NCBI GenBank assembly: GCA_966674685.1
Contig: CBKWJC010000002.1
Location: forward strand, 82,700 to 146,699
Direction: 5' to 3'
Source of the DNA: Thainema sp966674685
GTDB lineage: Bacteria; Cyanobacteriota; Cyanobacteriia; Phormidesmidales; Phormidesmidaceae
DNA length: 64,000 bases
The number at the start of each line of letters is the position of its first letter. The first letter of the stretch is position 1. The notes beneath the pieces are model-generated. The model saw only the letters and a list, made by a program, of their open reading frames with translations. It made no database searches and was not told the origin of the DNA. Below, piece by piece: positions 26,412 to 33,903 of the stretch. The translations under genes and the position numbers were made by a program.

Positions 26412-27374
26412 ATGGAAACACCCAAATATCCAGAACAAGAAGTCGAACGCCTTGACACACTCAAAGCGCTGCATTTATTGGATACAGACCCAGAAGAGCG
26501 TTTTGATCGACTGACCCGTTTAGCCAAACGCTTATTTGGTGTTCCTATTGCCTTGGTGAGCCTAGTTGACTTTAATCGGCAGTGGTTCAAATCCAGTCAG
26601 GGATTATCCGCCCAAGAAACCCCACGGGAAATCTCGTTCTGTGGTCACACTATTTTGGGAAATGATGTCTTGGTCGTACCTGACACGCTATTAGACAAAC
26701 GGTTTTACAATAATCCGCTGGTTGTCAACGATCCGCATATTCGCTTTTATGCAGGTGTGCCGCTGCAAGTACCCAACGGAAGTAAGCTGGGTACATTGTG
26801 TTTAATTGATCGCGATCCGCGAGCAATGAGCCAAGAGGATTTGGAGTTGCTCCGCGATTTGGGACACATGGCCGAGCGGGAACTAGCAGCCGTTCAGCTT
26901 GCCACACTAGATGATTTGACGCTGATTTCCAATCGGCGCGGGCTGATGGCGCTCGGTTCGCATACTCTAAATCTCTGTACGCGTCTGGAAAAGAAGGCGA
27001 TTTTACTGCTGTTTGATCTGAATAGCTTTAAAGCCATTAATGATCGCTATGGCCATGCGGAGGGCGATCGCGCCCTCGTTGCTTTTGCTCAAATTCTCAG
27101 GGATACGTTTCGCGAATCTGATGTGATTGCCAGACTGGGGGGAGACGAATTTGTGGTGTTACTGAGCCAGGTTGATGTGGCTGACATTGAACTGATCTTC
27201 AAGCGGCTCACGCAAGCTTGTGATGACCACAATCTTCAAATGGCTCGCGGTTATCAGTTGTCCTACAGCGTGGGTTTAGCGGAATTTGATTGGGAGCGAT
27301 CGCAGTCTATCGATGACTTATTACAAATAGCCGATCAGCAAATGTATGTGAATAAAAAGAGTCGCTGTTCTTAG
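26412..27374 (+). CDS. GAF-GGDEF diguanylate cyclase
   Basis: 320 residues. A GAF sensor domain (~20-160; SLVDFNRQWFKSSQGL and FYAGVPLQVPNGSKLGTLCLID are typical) is joined to a GGDEF domain (~165-318). The active site ARLGGDEFVVLL (~243) is intact and an RESD inhibitory RxxD site lies five residues before it, so it should make cyclic di-GMP under product inhibition. The GAF domain belongs to a non-phytochrome type without the bilin-binding Cys pattern; its ligand is unknown. The membrane protein gene 23 bases downstream is probably co-transcribed. Confidence 0.92.
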   Translation: METPKYPEQEVERLDTLKALHLLDTDPEERFDRLTRLAKRLFGVPIALVSLVDFNRQWFKSSQGLSAQETPREISFCGHTILGNDVLVVPDTLLDKRFYNNPLVVNDPHIRFYAGVPLQVPNGSKLGTLCLIDRDPRAMSQEDLELLRDLGHMAERELAAVQLATLDDLTLISNRRGLMALGSHTLNLCTRLEKKAILLLFDLNSFKAINDRYGHAEGDRALVAFAQILRDTFRESDVIARLGGDEFVVLLSQVDVADIELIFKRLTQACDDHNLQMARGYQLSYSVGLAEFDWERSQSIDDLLQIADQQMYVNKKSRCS

Positions 27375-27396
27375 ATTCTCTATTACCAATACCTGT

Positions 27397-27768
27397 ATGA
27401 GTAGAAGCGGTTGGAATATCTGGACAATATTGGGTATTCTCACAATCCTGACGACTGTTTTGTTCTTGGCCGGAGTGCCAGAGCGGCTGGCAGTTTTGCC
27501 ACCGGATCAGCATCCCAAACTCATTATTGGTGTTGCTATTTTCACTTGTCTGTTAATTGCGATCGCACTGGCCTGCTTAGTGCCAAAGAGCCGTCCATTT
27601 ACACTGCGAATTTTGGGCACGATTGGGCTGATAGGAAGTGTGTTTATTTTGGTAGACGGTTTTCAACAGCGCAATTTTTCCCAGTTTCCGATTACTCTTG
27701 TATTTTGGTTGCCCGGTTCGATTTATTTACTCCTCAAGGGCAAGATGAACAGCGAATCTTCTGAATAG
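27397..27768 (+). CDS. Small integral membrane protein, unknown
   Basis: 123 residues with four hydrophobic helices (about 7-27, 41-61, 70-88, 98-113) and short polar ends. No family is recognised. It begins 23 bases after the GAF-GGDEF stop, so it may share that transcript and could be an accessory of the cyclase, but nothing in its sequence proves this. Confidence 0.65.
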   Translation: MSRSGWNIWTILGILTILTTVLFLAGVPERLAVLPPDQHPKLIIGVAIFTCLLIAIALACLVPKSRPFTLRILGTIGLIGSVFILVDGFQQRNFSQFPITLVFWLPGSIYLLLKGKMNSESSE

Positions 27769-27839
27769 GTGAAAGTGCGATCGCAGTTTTTGGAAAAGTG
27801 CGATCGCATCAGTAAAAGTAGCCAAATTCTTGCTAATGG

Positions 27840-28052
27840 TTAAATAACTCTATCAGTATCAAGTTGCACTACACCGACTAGGCTTTGAGTCCAGGGATCG
27901 AGACTAGCGAGAAACTGTTTATCCAAATCGGATGAAGTGTTGATGTTGGACGCTGTTTCTTGCTGAATGGACGCTAAGAGAGACTGGACAAGGTACCAGC
28001 GGTCTTGGAGGGGGAGCTGCAATATTTGCTGCTGCAATTCTTGTAGAGTCAT
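27840..28052 (-). CDS. Antitoxin-like protein without an adjacent toxin
   Basis: About 70 residues from ATG 28052: MTLQELQQQILQLPLQDRWYLVQ, then a Ser/Asn linker and SLDPWTQSLVGVVQL. This two-part layout is that of short cyanobacterial antitoxins usually encoded just before a PIN or MazF toxin. Here the space after the stop is only 71 bases and then the convergent gene at 27768 ends, so no toxin gene follows. It may be an orphan left after toxin loss, or act in trans. The frame extends upstream to 28139, but the family start is at 28052. Confidence 0.65.
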   Translation of the reverse strand: MTLQELQQQILQLPLQDRWYLVQSLLASIQQETASNINTSSDLDKQFLASLDPWTQSLVGVVQLDTDRVI

Positions 28053-28362
28053 CACCGATAAGCCTTGGCTGATGTCATCTGTACTTAAAGCATAACCAAT
28101 TGTCTGCCAGAGAAAGGAATAGCGCGATCGCACTTCCATCCTTCAAAACCGCGATCGCACTTCGTTACACGCGAGGGCCAAAATTTCCCCTGATCACAGG
28201 CTTACAGCTAGAAGATTGGAGTCAGGGCAGGTTAAAGAACATACATTGCGCCGGAAACAGATTATTTTCAGTTATCTCCAGGGAATACTAAAAGGCGAAA
28301 CAGGAAAACGCCCGAATCTTGTGTAGTTGCAGCAAAATAGCCCAAGTCAATAGGTGGAACAG
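28053..28362. other. Divergent spacer with paired HIP1 sites
   Basis: Two GCGATCGCACTTC units lie close together (28124-28162), separated by 15 bases. No gene is seen. The region must drive the antitoxin-like gene leftward and the unknown AT-rich gene rightward. Confidence 0.4.
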
Positions 28363-29565
28363 ATGCTAGGTAAAGCTAATTACTCAAAGCTGGTTATTGG
28401 AGATATAGACAATCCTTTTGCTGAAATTGAGCCATTTGAGCCAGAAACACACCAAGGAACTCATAAAAAGATTCCTTTGACTTCTACTCAAATGGGAGAT
28501 TTGGGAGCCATTTTTCAGCATATTCCGGCACTTGCAAGTAATCTTCTGACTGCTACCAGTAGCACCTACATCATGCGATTTTCACCTGAGGTTGCTAAAG
28601 GAATAGCAGATGGAACATATTCCATAATGAAAGCTACTGAAGGAGGTGTGAGAGCGATCGCTGTAGATTCTCAAGGAAGAATAGTAGGGCAGGCTGCTTT
28701 ATTATCTGCATCAAGTATTCAACTAGCAGCAGCCGTTACAGTTGTATGGCAAGGTTTGGCTATTATCACAGCACAACATTATTTGTCAGAAATAAACTCT
28801 AAACTAGAAGACATCAAAAAAGAGCTGATCGCAATTAAAGAGCATATGGAGGCTAAAGACTATTCAGTCTTGCAAAGCAGCTTAAAGCAAATCAAAGAAA
28901 TCAGTCTAACACTTGAAAGCTCTGACTTAGATAAAGATGAAAGAAACGCCAGCATAAATGAATTGAAAAGGATTGAGCGGGATTGCGGAGAAGTCTATTA
29001 TACTTATCACAAACTAATGGAAAAAGAATTTCAGATATTTGGCAAGTCTGATTTCTCTGATTTTTGGCAACCTAAGTTTGGAGAGGCTATTCAGAAAGGG
29101 CTGAGCTATGTCAATTATGCAGAGGTTACAATCAAAGCTATCTTTGTTCAAATACTCTCTGTTTTATTGCGTTGCTCAATACCTGGAAACAAGCTAGCAA
29201 AAATTCATGCATTAGAAGTTTTGAACAAAGAGTTAGACACTTGGCTTTCCTTACAGAATAAATTTCATTCCTTATTTCAAGACAAAATAATTAACGATGC
29301 GGATTCCTTTGTTCCTGTAGATATGATTCAAAATTTCTTCGGACAAGGAAAGCCTTTAGCAAAGGCAAGACGGCACATCTTAGACGGAGCAATGGAAAAG
29401 AAAGACGAAGCAATGGAAATGCACTACAGCCTTAAGCTAGCAGTAGAAGATAAGCTGGAATTCTTATCGGATAATAAACCGCAAGCATTGCCAATGGCTT
29501 TGTCAATTTCGGTAGATAGTAACTACCGTGTAACTCAAGTCCGTGAGTATAAACCAAGCAACTAG
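28363..29565 (+). CDS. Unknown protein with hydrophobic segment and coiled coil
   Basis: 400 residues from ATG 28363, preceded by AGGTGG; a GTG nine bases earlier is possible. An N-terminal soluble part (to ~110) has SPEVAKGIADGTYSIMKATEGG. A long hydrophobic, Ala-rich stretch follows (~110-138, GQAALLSASSIQLAAAVTVV) and leads directly into a coiled coil (YLSEINSKLEDIKKELIAIKEHM). The rest is helical. Codon use is clearly more AT-rich than flanking genes, which suggests acquisition by transfer. The arrangement recalls membrane-acting toxin or abortive-infection effectors, but no catalytic motif is visible and I cannot name a family. Neighbours are an orphan antitoxin, XRE regulators and a toxin-antitoxin pair. 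Confidence 0.75.
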   Translation: MLGKANYSKLVIGDIDNPFAEIEPFEPETHQGTHKKIPLTSTQMGDLGAIFQHIPALASNLLTATSSTYIMRFSPEVAKGIADGTYSIMKATEGGVRAIAVDSQGRIVGQAALLSASSIQLAAAVTVVWQGLAIITAQHYLSEINSKLEDIKKELIAIKEHMEAKDYSVLQSSLKQIKEISLTLESSDLDKDERNASINELKRIERDCGEVYYTYHKLMEKEFQIFGKSDFSDFWQPKFGEAIQKGLSYVNYAEVTIKAIFVQILSVLLRCSIPGNKLAKIHALEVLNKELDTWLSLQNKFHSLFQDKIINDADSFVPVDMIQNFFGQGKPLAKARRHILDGAMEKKDEAMEMHYSLKLAVEDKLEFLSDNKPQALPMALSISVDSNYRVTQVREYKPSN

Positions 29566-29596
29566 CCTAAGAAAATTGGTTGGAAAGATTGAGACT

Positions 29597-29812
29597 TTAG
29601 CTAACTGGCCCTAAATCATCTGGTAAATCTTCAATTGTCCACTGCAAAATGCGACAGAGCGCTTTAACCTGCGGCAGCGTTAGCTTCGCCTCCTTATAGC
29701 GCCCCGTTTCCCAATTACTCACCGTCTGCACCGACACATTCGCCGCCGTTGCCACATCTCGCTGCGTCAAACCCAGCTCCTCGCGGCGCTGCTTCAGGAC
29801 AGAATCAGACAT
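29597..29812 (-). CDS. XRE-type HTH regulator
   Basis: 71 residues, essentially one Cro/CI helix-turn-helix: LTQRDVATAANVSVQTVSNWETG, with the recognition helix near residues 27-36. Its C-terminus IEDLPDDLG is typical of small cyanobacterial XRE proteins. It is divergent from the toxin-antitoxin pair at 29885, with a 72-base spacer containing a small palindrome, so it may regulate that pair or itself. Its architecture is the same as that of the protein at 30519. Confidence 0.85.
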   Translation of the reverse strand: MSDSVLKQRREELGLTQRDVATAANVSVQTVSNWETGRYKEAKLTLPQVKALCRILQWTIEDLPDDLGPVS

Positions 29813-29854
29813 TTCGAATCAAGCACTGAATTTTCAGGGTTGCTAAAATTTTGG

Positions 29855-29869
29855 TCATAGGTTCTATGA
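29855..29869. promoter_or_regulatory. Candidate operator palindrome
   Basis: TCATAG-GTT-CTATGA, a perfect 6-bp inverted repeat located 16 bases before the antitoxin start and between two divergent genes. This is a plausible site for the ribbon-helix-helix antitoxin or for the XRE protein. Confidence 0.45.
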
Positions 29870-29884
29870 AAAGGACTCAACTAC

Positions 29885-30139
29885 ATGACAATTGTCGTCA
29901 CCCTCAGCCCCGAACTAGAAGCAATCTTAATTAATAAAGCTGCCCAACGAGGTGAAGATGTAAATCTCGTTGCCTCTGAACTGCTGGCAAATGCTCTAGA
30001 GTGGGAAGTACAAGACTCAGCCGAAGCAATCCAGGGTATTCAACAAGGACTAGACGATTTCGAAGCTGGCCGATTTCGCTCATTTGACGAATTTACGCAA
30101 GAACAACGTCATAAATACAATTTGCCAGCAGACGAATGA
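29885..30139 (+). CDS. ParD-like ribbon-helix-helix antitoxin
   Basis: 84 residues. The N-terminal strand and helices (TIVVTLSPELEAILINKAAQ...NLVASELLANAL) fit a ribbon-helix-helix DNA-binding domain, and the acidic C-terminus (GLDDFEAGRFRSFDEFTQEQ) fits a toxin-wrapping tail. It ends in an ATGA overlap with the next gene, the normal layout of a type II toxin-antitoxin operon. It should neutralise the toxin and repress the shared promoter. Confidence 0.85.
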   Translation: MTIVVTLSPELEAILINKAAQRGEDVNLVASELLANALEWEVQDSAEAIQGIQQGLDDFEAGRFRSFDEFTQEQRHKYNLPADE

Positions 30140-30471
30140 AATACCGCATCGAAATTTCGAGCATTGCAGAAGCCGAGGCAGATCGAGCTTTTCTACGGTT
30201 ATCTCAAATTGCTTCCCCAGCTACAGCCAAGCAATGGTATGCAGGCTTAATACAGGCAATTGAGTCTTTGTCTCAGATGCCGAAACGCTGTTCACTAGCT
30301 AGAGAAAACACACATTTTAGCCAAGAAATTCGACAGCTCGTTTACGGCAAGGGACGAAATTCTTACCGTATCCTTTTCACAATTCTTGAACAAGAAACGC
30401 CAACCGTACGCATTTTACATATTCGACATGCTGCTCAGCAAACGCTTGGCGAAAACGCAGATGATGACTAA
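30136..30471 (+). CDS. RelE/ParE-superfamily toxin
   Basis: 111 residues with the small alpha-beta fold of the family: KYRIEISSIAEAEADRAFLRLSQ at the start, WYAGLIQAIESLSQMPKRC in the middle, and IRQLVYGKGRNSYRILFTI plus VRILHIRHAAQ at the end. Members either cleave ribosome-bound mRNA (RelE) or poison gyrase (ParE); sequence alone does not decide which. It overlaps its antitoxin by four bases. Intact, so probably functional. Confidence 0.85.
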   Translation: MKYRIEISSIAEAEADRAFLRLSQIASPATAKQWYAGLIQAIESLSQMPKRCSLARENTHFSQEIRQLVYGKGRNSYRILFTILEQETPTVRILHIRHAAQQTLGENADDD

Positions 30472-30518
30472 TGGCTTGAGCAACAGCTAAATGTTTGATT
30501 ACTCCAAACGCTTATCAC

Positions 30519-30743
30519 CTATTGGGATTTCTCAGTTGCCTTCACTAACTCCTCCATTGAACAATTCAGCAACTCAATCAGCTTTTGTACCTGGGCAACC
30601 GTCATCTTCGGCGTCTTCGCGCTCGTTTCCCATACATAAATTGTTTTTTCCGTAACCCCCAGCGCCAACGCCACTTCACGGCGCGTCAAATTCGCACGAT
30701 TACGCAAATCCATCAGAGAGACTTGATCGCTCTGGTTCGTCAT
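30519..30743 (-). CDS. XRE-type HTH regulator
   Basis: About 74 residues from ATG 30743 (MTNQSDQVSLMDLRNRANLT). One helix-turn-helix, LTRREVALALGVTEKTIYVWET, then helices ending NCSMEELVKATEKS. Similar in layout to the protein at 29597, suggesting an old duplication. A longer frame to 30794 would cross the candidate operator, so the shorter start is preferred. It converges on the toxin gene. Confidence 0.82.
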   Translation of the reverse strand: MTNQSDQVSLMDLRNRANLTRREVALALGVTEKTIYVWETSAKTPKMTVAQVQKLIELLNCSMEELVKATEKSQ

Positions 30744-30762
30744 ACTATACTGCTTGGTAATT

Positions 30763-30786
30763 ACCGTTCGGTATAGAAAGAACGGT
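30763..30786. promoter_or_regulatory. Candidate operator of the XRE gene
   Basis: ACCGTTC-N10-GAACGGT, a perfect 7-bp inverted repeat 20-43 bases before the start of the XRE gene, spaced about two helical turns as expected for an autorepressor dimer. Confidence 0.5.
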
Positions 30787-30900
30787 GTGGTCAACTAATC
30801 TTCAACTGGCAAGTCGTCCCAGAAGCCGGGGCTTCGAGCCGATTGCCTTATTTAGTTTCTCATCAAGTGGTGAGCCTGTCGCCCATCGCTTCAAATTCGT

Positions 30901-31161
30901 ATGTCTGGAAATAGTCCTATGAACTACCGCGACCAACTCCATCCCTGGTGCATCATCCGTATGCTGCCCAAAGCCCAGCGCATCACCATTGCCCGCTTTC
31001 GCCAGCGCAGTGCCGCTGAAGAACATCTCAAAGCCCTGCGTCGCCTCATGCCCAACGCTATCTTCGTCATCCTCTTTGAGCCACCCCCAACCTCGCCCAA
31101 TCAAACCAGCCAGTTATCCCAAAATGAACCAGCCGAATCCACACCGCTAGATCAGTGTTAA
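30901..31161 (+). CDS. Small conserved cyanobacterial protein
   Basis: At most 86 residues; an in-frame ATG at 30919 begins MNYRDQLHPWCIIRMLP. The core (YRDQLHPWCIIRMLPKAQRI, ARFRQRSAAEEHLKALRRLMP) looks like a short conserved basic protein found across cyanobacteria, function unknown. The C-terminal 25 residues are Pro/Ser/Gln-rich and probably disordered. It converges with the photolyase gene, nine bases apart. Confidence 0.7.
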   Translation: MSGNSPMNYRDQLHPWCIIRMLPKAQRITIARFRQRSAAEEHLKALRRLMPNAIFVILFEPPPTSPNQTSQLSQNEPAESTPLDQC

Positions 31162-31170
31162 TAAAATAGG

Positions 31171-32685
31171 TCAACTTGTATGCTGCTTATGCCAGTCTTC
31201 TGCCTGTTGATGAATGGCGTCTAACTCTTCCGCTGTCATCTTTTTCAGGTTCGCCAAGATCAGATTCATCCGGCCTTGGGACTTCAGCTTCTCAGACTGG
31301 CGCGAGAGAAAGTCCCAGTAGAAAAAATTAAACGGACAGGCATCTTTCCCCGTCCGCTTTGTGCGGCTGTAGGCGCAGCTTTGGCAATAGTCGCTCATCT
31401 TGTTGATGTAATTGGCCGATGACGCATAGGGCTTCGAGGCTAGCATTCCGCCATCGGCAAACAGCCCCATGCCGATCACATTCGTCTGCATCACCCAGTC
31501 GTAGGCATCAATAAACGTCGCATGAAACCAGCTTTCCACTTCCTGCGGCGACAATCCCGCAATCAGCGAAAAGTTGGCCAGCACCATTAAGCGCTGAATG
31601 TGGTGGGCGTAACCCGTGCGCTCCAACTGCGATAGCACCTGCTTCAGACAGTTCATGTCCGCCTGCGCTGCATCCCAGAAAAACTGGGGCAGCGGGTGAT
31701 TATGCTCAAAAAAGTTCTTGGCCGGATAGTCATCACTGACATAGCTATACAGTCCCCGCATGTACTCCCGCCAGCCCAGCACTTGGCGAATAAAGCCCTC
31801 GACGCTGTTCAGCGGGAGTTTGCGATCGCGCCACGCCTGTTCAACCGCTCGCACAATTTCTTCCGGATGCAGCAGCCCCACATTCATATAGGGCGAAATC
31901 AGTCCGTGCCACATGGTTTCCTCGCCCGTCACCATCGCGTCTTGATATGGCCCAAAGGTGGGTAGGCGCACCTCAACAAAATACTGAAGCACTTGGAGCG
32001 CCTGTTCCCGCGTCGTGCCCCAGCGGAAAGGAGTGGCTTGACCGTAGGTAGGATAATCTGCCGCGTTGACTTGATCAATCACGGCTTGAGTCATCTCATC
32101 CGGCTCGAACCACAGCGGATCGGGCGGGTTCAGATCGCCCTTGGGCGGTTTGCGATTCTGCTTATCAAAATTCCACTGGTTGCCTGCTGGCTCATCACCG
32201 TCCATCATCACATCGAACCGCTTGCGCCCCTCGCGGTAGAACGTCTCCATCAGCAGACTCTTGCGTCCCTTAGCCCACTGGGCAAAAGCGGCGTCTGACC
32301 AGAAAAACTGGTTGTTGGGTGTGATGGTCAACTCGCAAGCTAATTTGAGCGTCTTGAGGTAGCGCTGAAAGGTGCGATCGCAGGGCTGCATCAGCCGCAG
32401 TTCAGTAATATTCTGTTCGCGAATCCACTGGTTGAGCGGCGTTTGAAAATCCTCAGCCTGTTCAACATAGGTGACTGACCAGCCCTGTTGCCGCAGTTCC
32501 TCCGCAAAGTGCCGCATGGCTGACCAAACCAGCACCAGCTTTTGCTTGTGGTAGGGGCGTTCTTTTACATGGCTCAAAGACTCGATCAAAATAACGGCTA
32601 CTTGATCGTTTCCTGGCTCACAGCTTGCCAGCGCCGACTGCCCCAGCGAGAGCTGATCGCCCAATACCCAAATCCCAATTGTCAT
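31171..32685 (-). CDS. FeS-type cryptochrome/(6-4) photolyase family protein
   Basis: 504 residues. The N-terminal antenna domain starts IGIWVLGDQLSL, and the C-terminal FAD domain has GWREYMRGLY and the [4Fe-4S] cysteines in MNCLKQV, DYCQSCAYS and KDACPFNFFYWDF. This layout defines the prokaryotic FeS-BCP group (PhrB/CryB/CryPro), which repairs (6-4) photoproducts using light, or acts as a photoreceptor. All four cluster cysteines are present. It is divergent from a DUF5996 gene; MITE copy C lies between the two starts. The role in repair versus sensing is not decidable here. Confidence 0.92.
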   Translation of the reverse strand: MTIGIWVLGDQLSLGQSALASCEPGNDQVAVILIESLSHVKERPYHKQKLVLVWSAMRHFAEELRQQGWSVTYVEQAEDFQTPLNQWIREQNITELRLMQPCDRTFQRYLKTLKLACELTITPNNQFFWSDAAFAQWAKGRKSLLMETFYREGRKRFDVMMDGDEPAGNQWNFDKQNRKPPKGDLNPPDPLWFEPDEMTQAVIDQVNAADYPTYGQATPFRWGTTREQALQVLQYFVEVRLPTFGPYQDAMVTGEETMWHGLISPYMNVGLLHPEEIVRAVEQAWRDRKLPLNSVEGFIRQVLGWREYMRGLYSYVSDDYPAKNFFEHNHPLPQFFWDAAQADMNCLKQVLSQLERTGYAHHIQRLMVLANFSLIAGLSPQEVESWFHATFIDAYDWVMQTNVIGMGLFADGGMLASKPYASSANYINKMSDYCQSCAYSRTKRTGKDACPFNFFYWDFLSRQSEKLKSQGRMNLILANLKKMTAEELDAIHQQAEDWHKQHTS

Positions 32686-32709
32686 CTTGCTGTTTAACTA
32701 AACCTACTT

Positions 32710-32811
32710 ATATAAAATCCGGTTAAGAACCCATTTTGATTTTTGTGAAATGCTTGCTAAGCAAGCATTTCACAAAAATCAAAATGGGTTCTTACACACA
32801 GACTAGATATT
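32710..32811. mobile_element. Palindromic MITE-like element, copy C
   Basis: Starts ATATAAAATCCGG and ends AGACTAGATAT. Arms CCCATTTTGATTTTTGTGAA... and their reverse complement meet at GCTTGCTAAGCAAGC with no mismatch in the core. It occupies nearly half of the spacer between the divergent photolyase and DUF5996 genes, so it may alter their promoters. Confidence 0.75.
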
Positions 32812-32918
32812 AATACTCAACTTCCGATTTGAAGCGTAAATCATTCTCGGTCATGTTGTGAACGATTCACACAGGAAGCGACTACACTTTCTGTATTCAG
32901 CTTTTTTGAGGAACTGCT

Positions 32919-33830
32919 ATGTCTTATTCCTGGCCCGCTCTGCCGTTGGACGACTGGCAAGACACCTACACCACGCTGCACATGTGGACTCAAATTGTCG
33001 GCAAAATCCGCCTCGTGCAAACGCCCTGGATCAATCACTCCTGGCACGTACCGCTCTATTTAACGGTGCGCGGATTGACAACTAGTCCCATCCCCTACGG
33101 TGATCGCATATTTCAAATTGACTTTGATTTGGTTGATCATCAGCTTCAGATTGCGACCAGCGATCGCAGTTCTCAAACGATTGATTTACGACCCCGCTCC
33201 GTTGCCGACTTCTACCAGGCAGTGATGACGGCTCTAACCGCGCTGGATATTCCGGTCACGATTAATACTCGCCCCAATGAAATTCCCGATCCGATTCCCT
33301 TCGAACAAGATACGATCCACGCCAGCTATGACGCCAACGCTGCTCATCGATTCTGGCAGATTTTATTGCAGTGCGATCGCGTTTTTCACGAGTTTCGCTC
33401 CCACTTTTGCGGCAAGGTCAGTCCCGTGCATTTCTTTTGGGGCAGCTTCGATTTAGCGGTGACTCGCTTTTCAGGTCGTCCCGCGCCCGAACATCCCGGC
33501 GGTGTGCCCAACATGCCTGACGCGGTGGCCAAAGAAGCCTACAACCAGGAGGTCAGCAGCGCTGGCTTCTGGCCTGGAGTCGGACTCGGCTATCCAGCGT
33601 TTTATTCCTATGCCTATCCAACCCCCGAGGGCTTTAAGGATGCTCCAGTGTCACCCAAAGACGCTTTCTTCCACGATGGGTTAGGAGAATTTATCCTCCC
33701 CTATGACGCCGTACGCACGGCGCCTGATCCGGATCAGGCGTTACTGAGTTTTCTGCACAGTACCTATGACGCTGCGGCCAACCTAGCGGACTGGAACAAA
33801 GCAGCCCTACAGCAAACCTGGTTCAAGTGA
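32919..33830 (+). CDS. DUF5996 family protein
   Basis: 303 residues. WPALPLDDWQDTYTTLHMWTQIVGKIRL, VPLYLTVRGLTTSPI and CGKVSPVHFFWGSFDLAVTRFSGRPAP are hallmarks of this uncharacterised family, found widely in bacteria. No membrane helix and no signal peptide are seen. The conserved His, Trp and Asp residues suggest an enzyme or ligand-binding protein, but no activity is known to me. A strong terminator follows six bases after the stop. Confidence 0.87.
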   Translation: MSYSWPALPLDDWQDTYTTLHMWTQIVGKIRLVQTPWINHSWHVPLYLTVRGLTTSPIPYGDRIFQIDFDLVDHQLQIATSDRSSQTIDLRPRSVADFYQAVMTALTALDIPVTINTRPNEIPDPIPFEQDTIHASYDANAAHRFWQILLQCDRVFHEFRSHFCGKVSPVHFFWGSFDLAVTRFSGRPAPEHPGGVPNMPDAVAKEAYNQEVSSAGFWPGVGLGYPAFYSYAYPTPEGFKDAPVSPKDAFFHDGLGEFILPYDAVRTAPDPDQALLSFLHSTYDAAANLADWNKAALQQTWFK

Positions 33831-33835
33831 TCCAG

Positions 33836-33876
33836 AACGAGAAGGGGGCGACGCAAAGCGTCGCCCCCTTCTCGTT
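33836..33876. terminator. Bidirectional terminator hairpin
   Basis: AACGAGAAGGGGGCGACGC and its exact reverse complement enclose a 3-base loop. It lies between the convergent DUF5996 and UDP-glucose dehydrogenase genes. Confidence 0.8.
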
Positions 33877-33903
33877 GTCTAAAGCAATATCATTGACGCT
33901 AAC

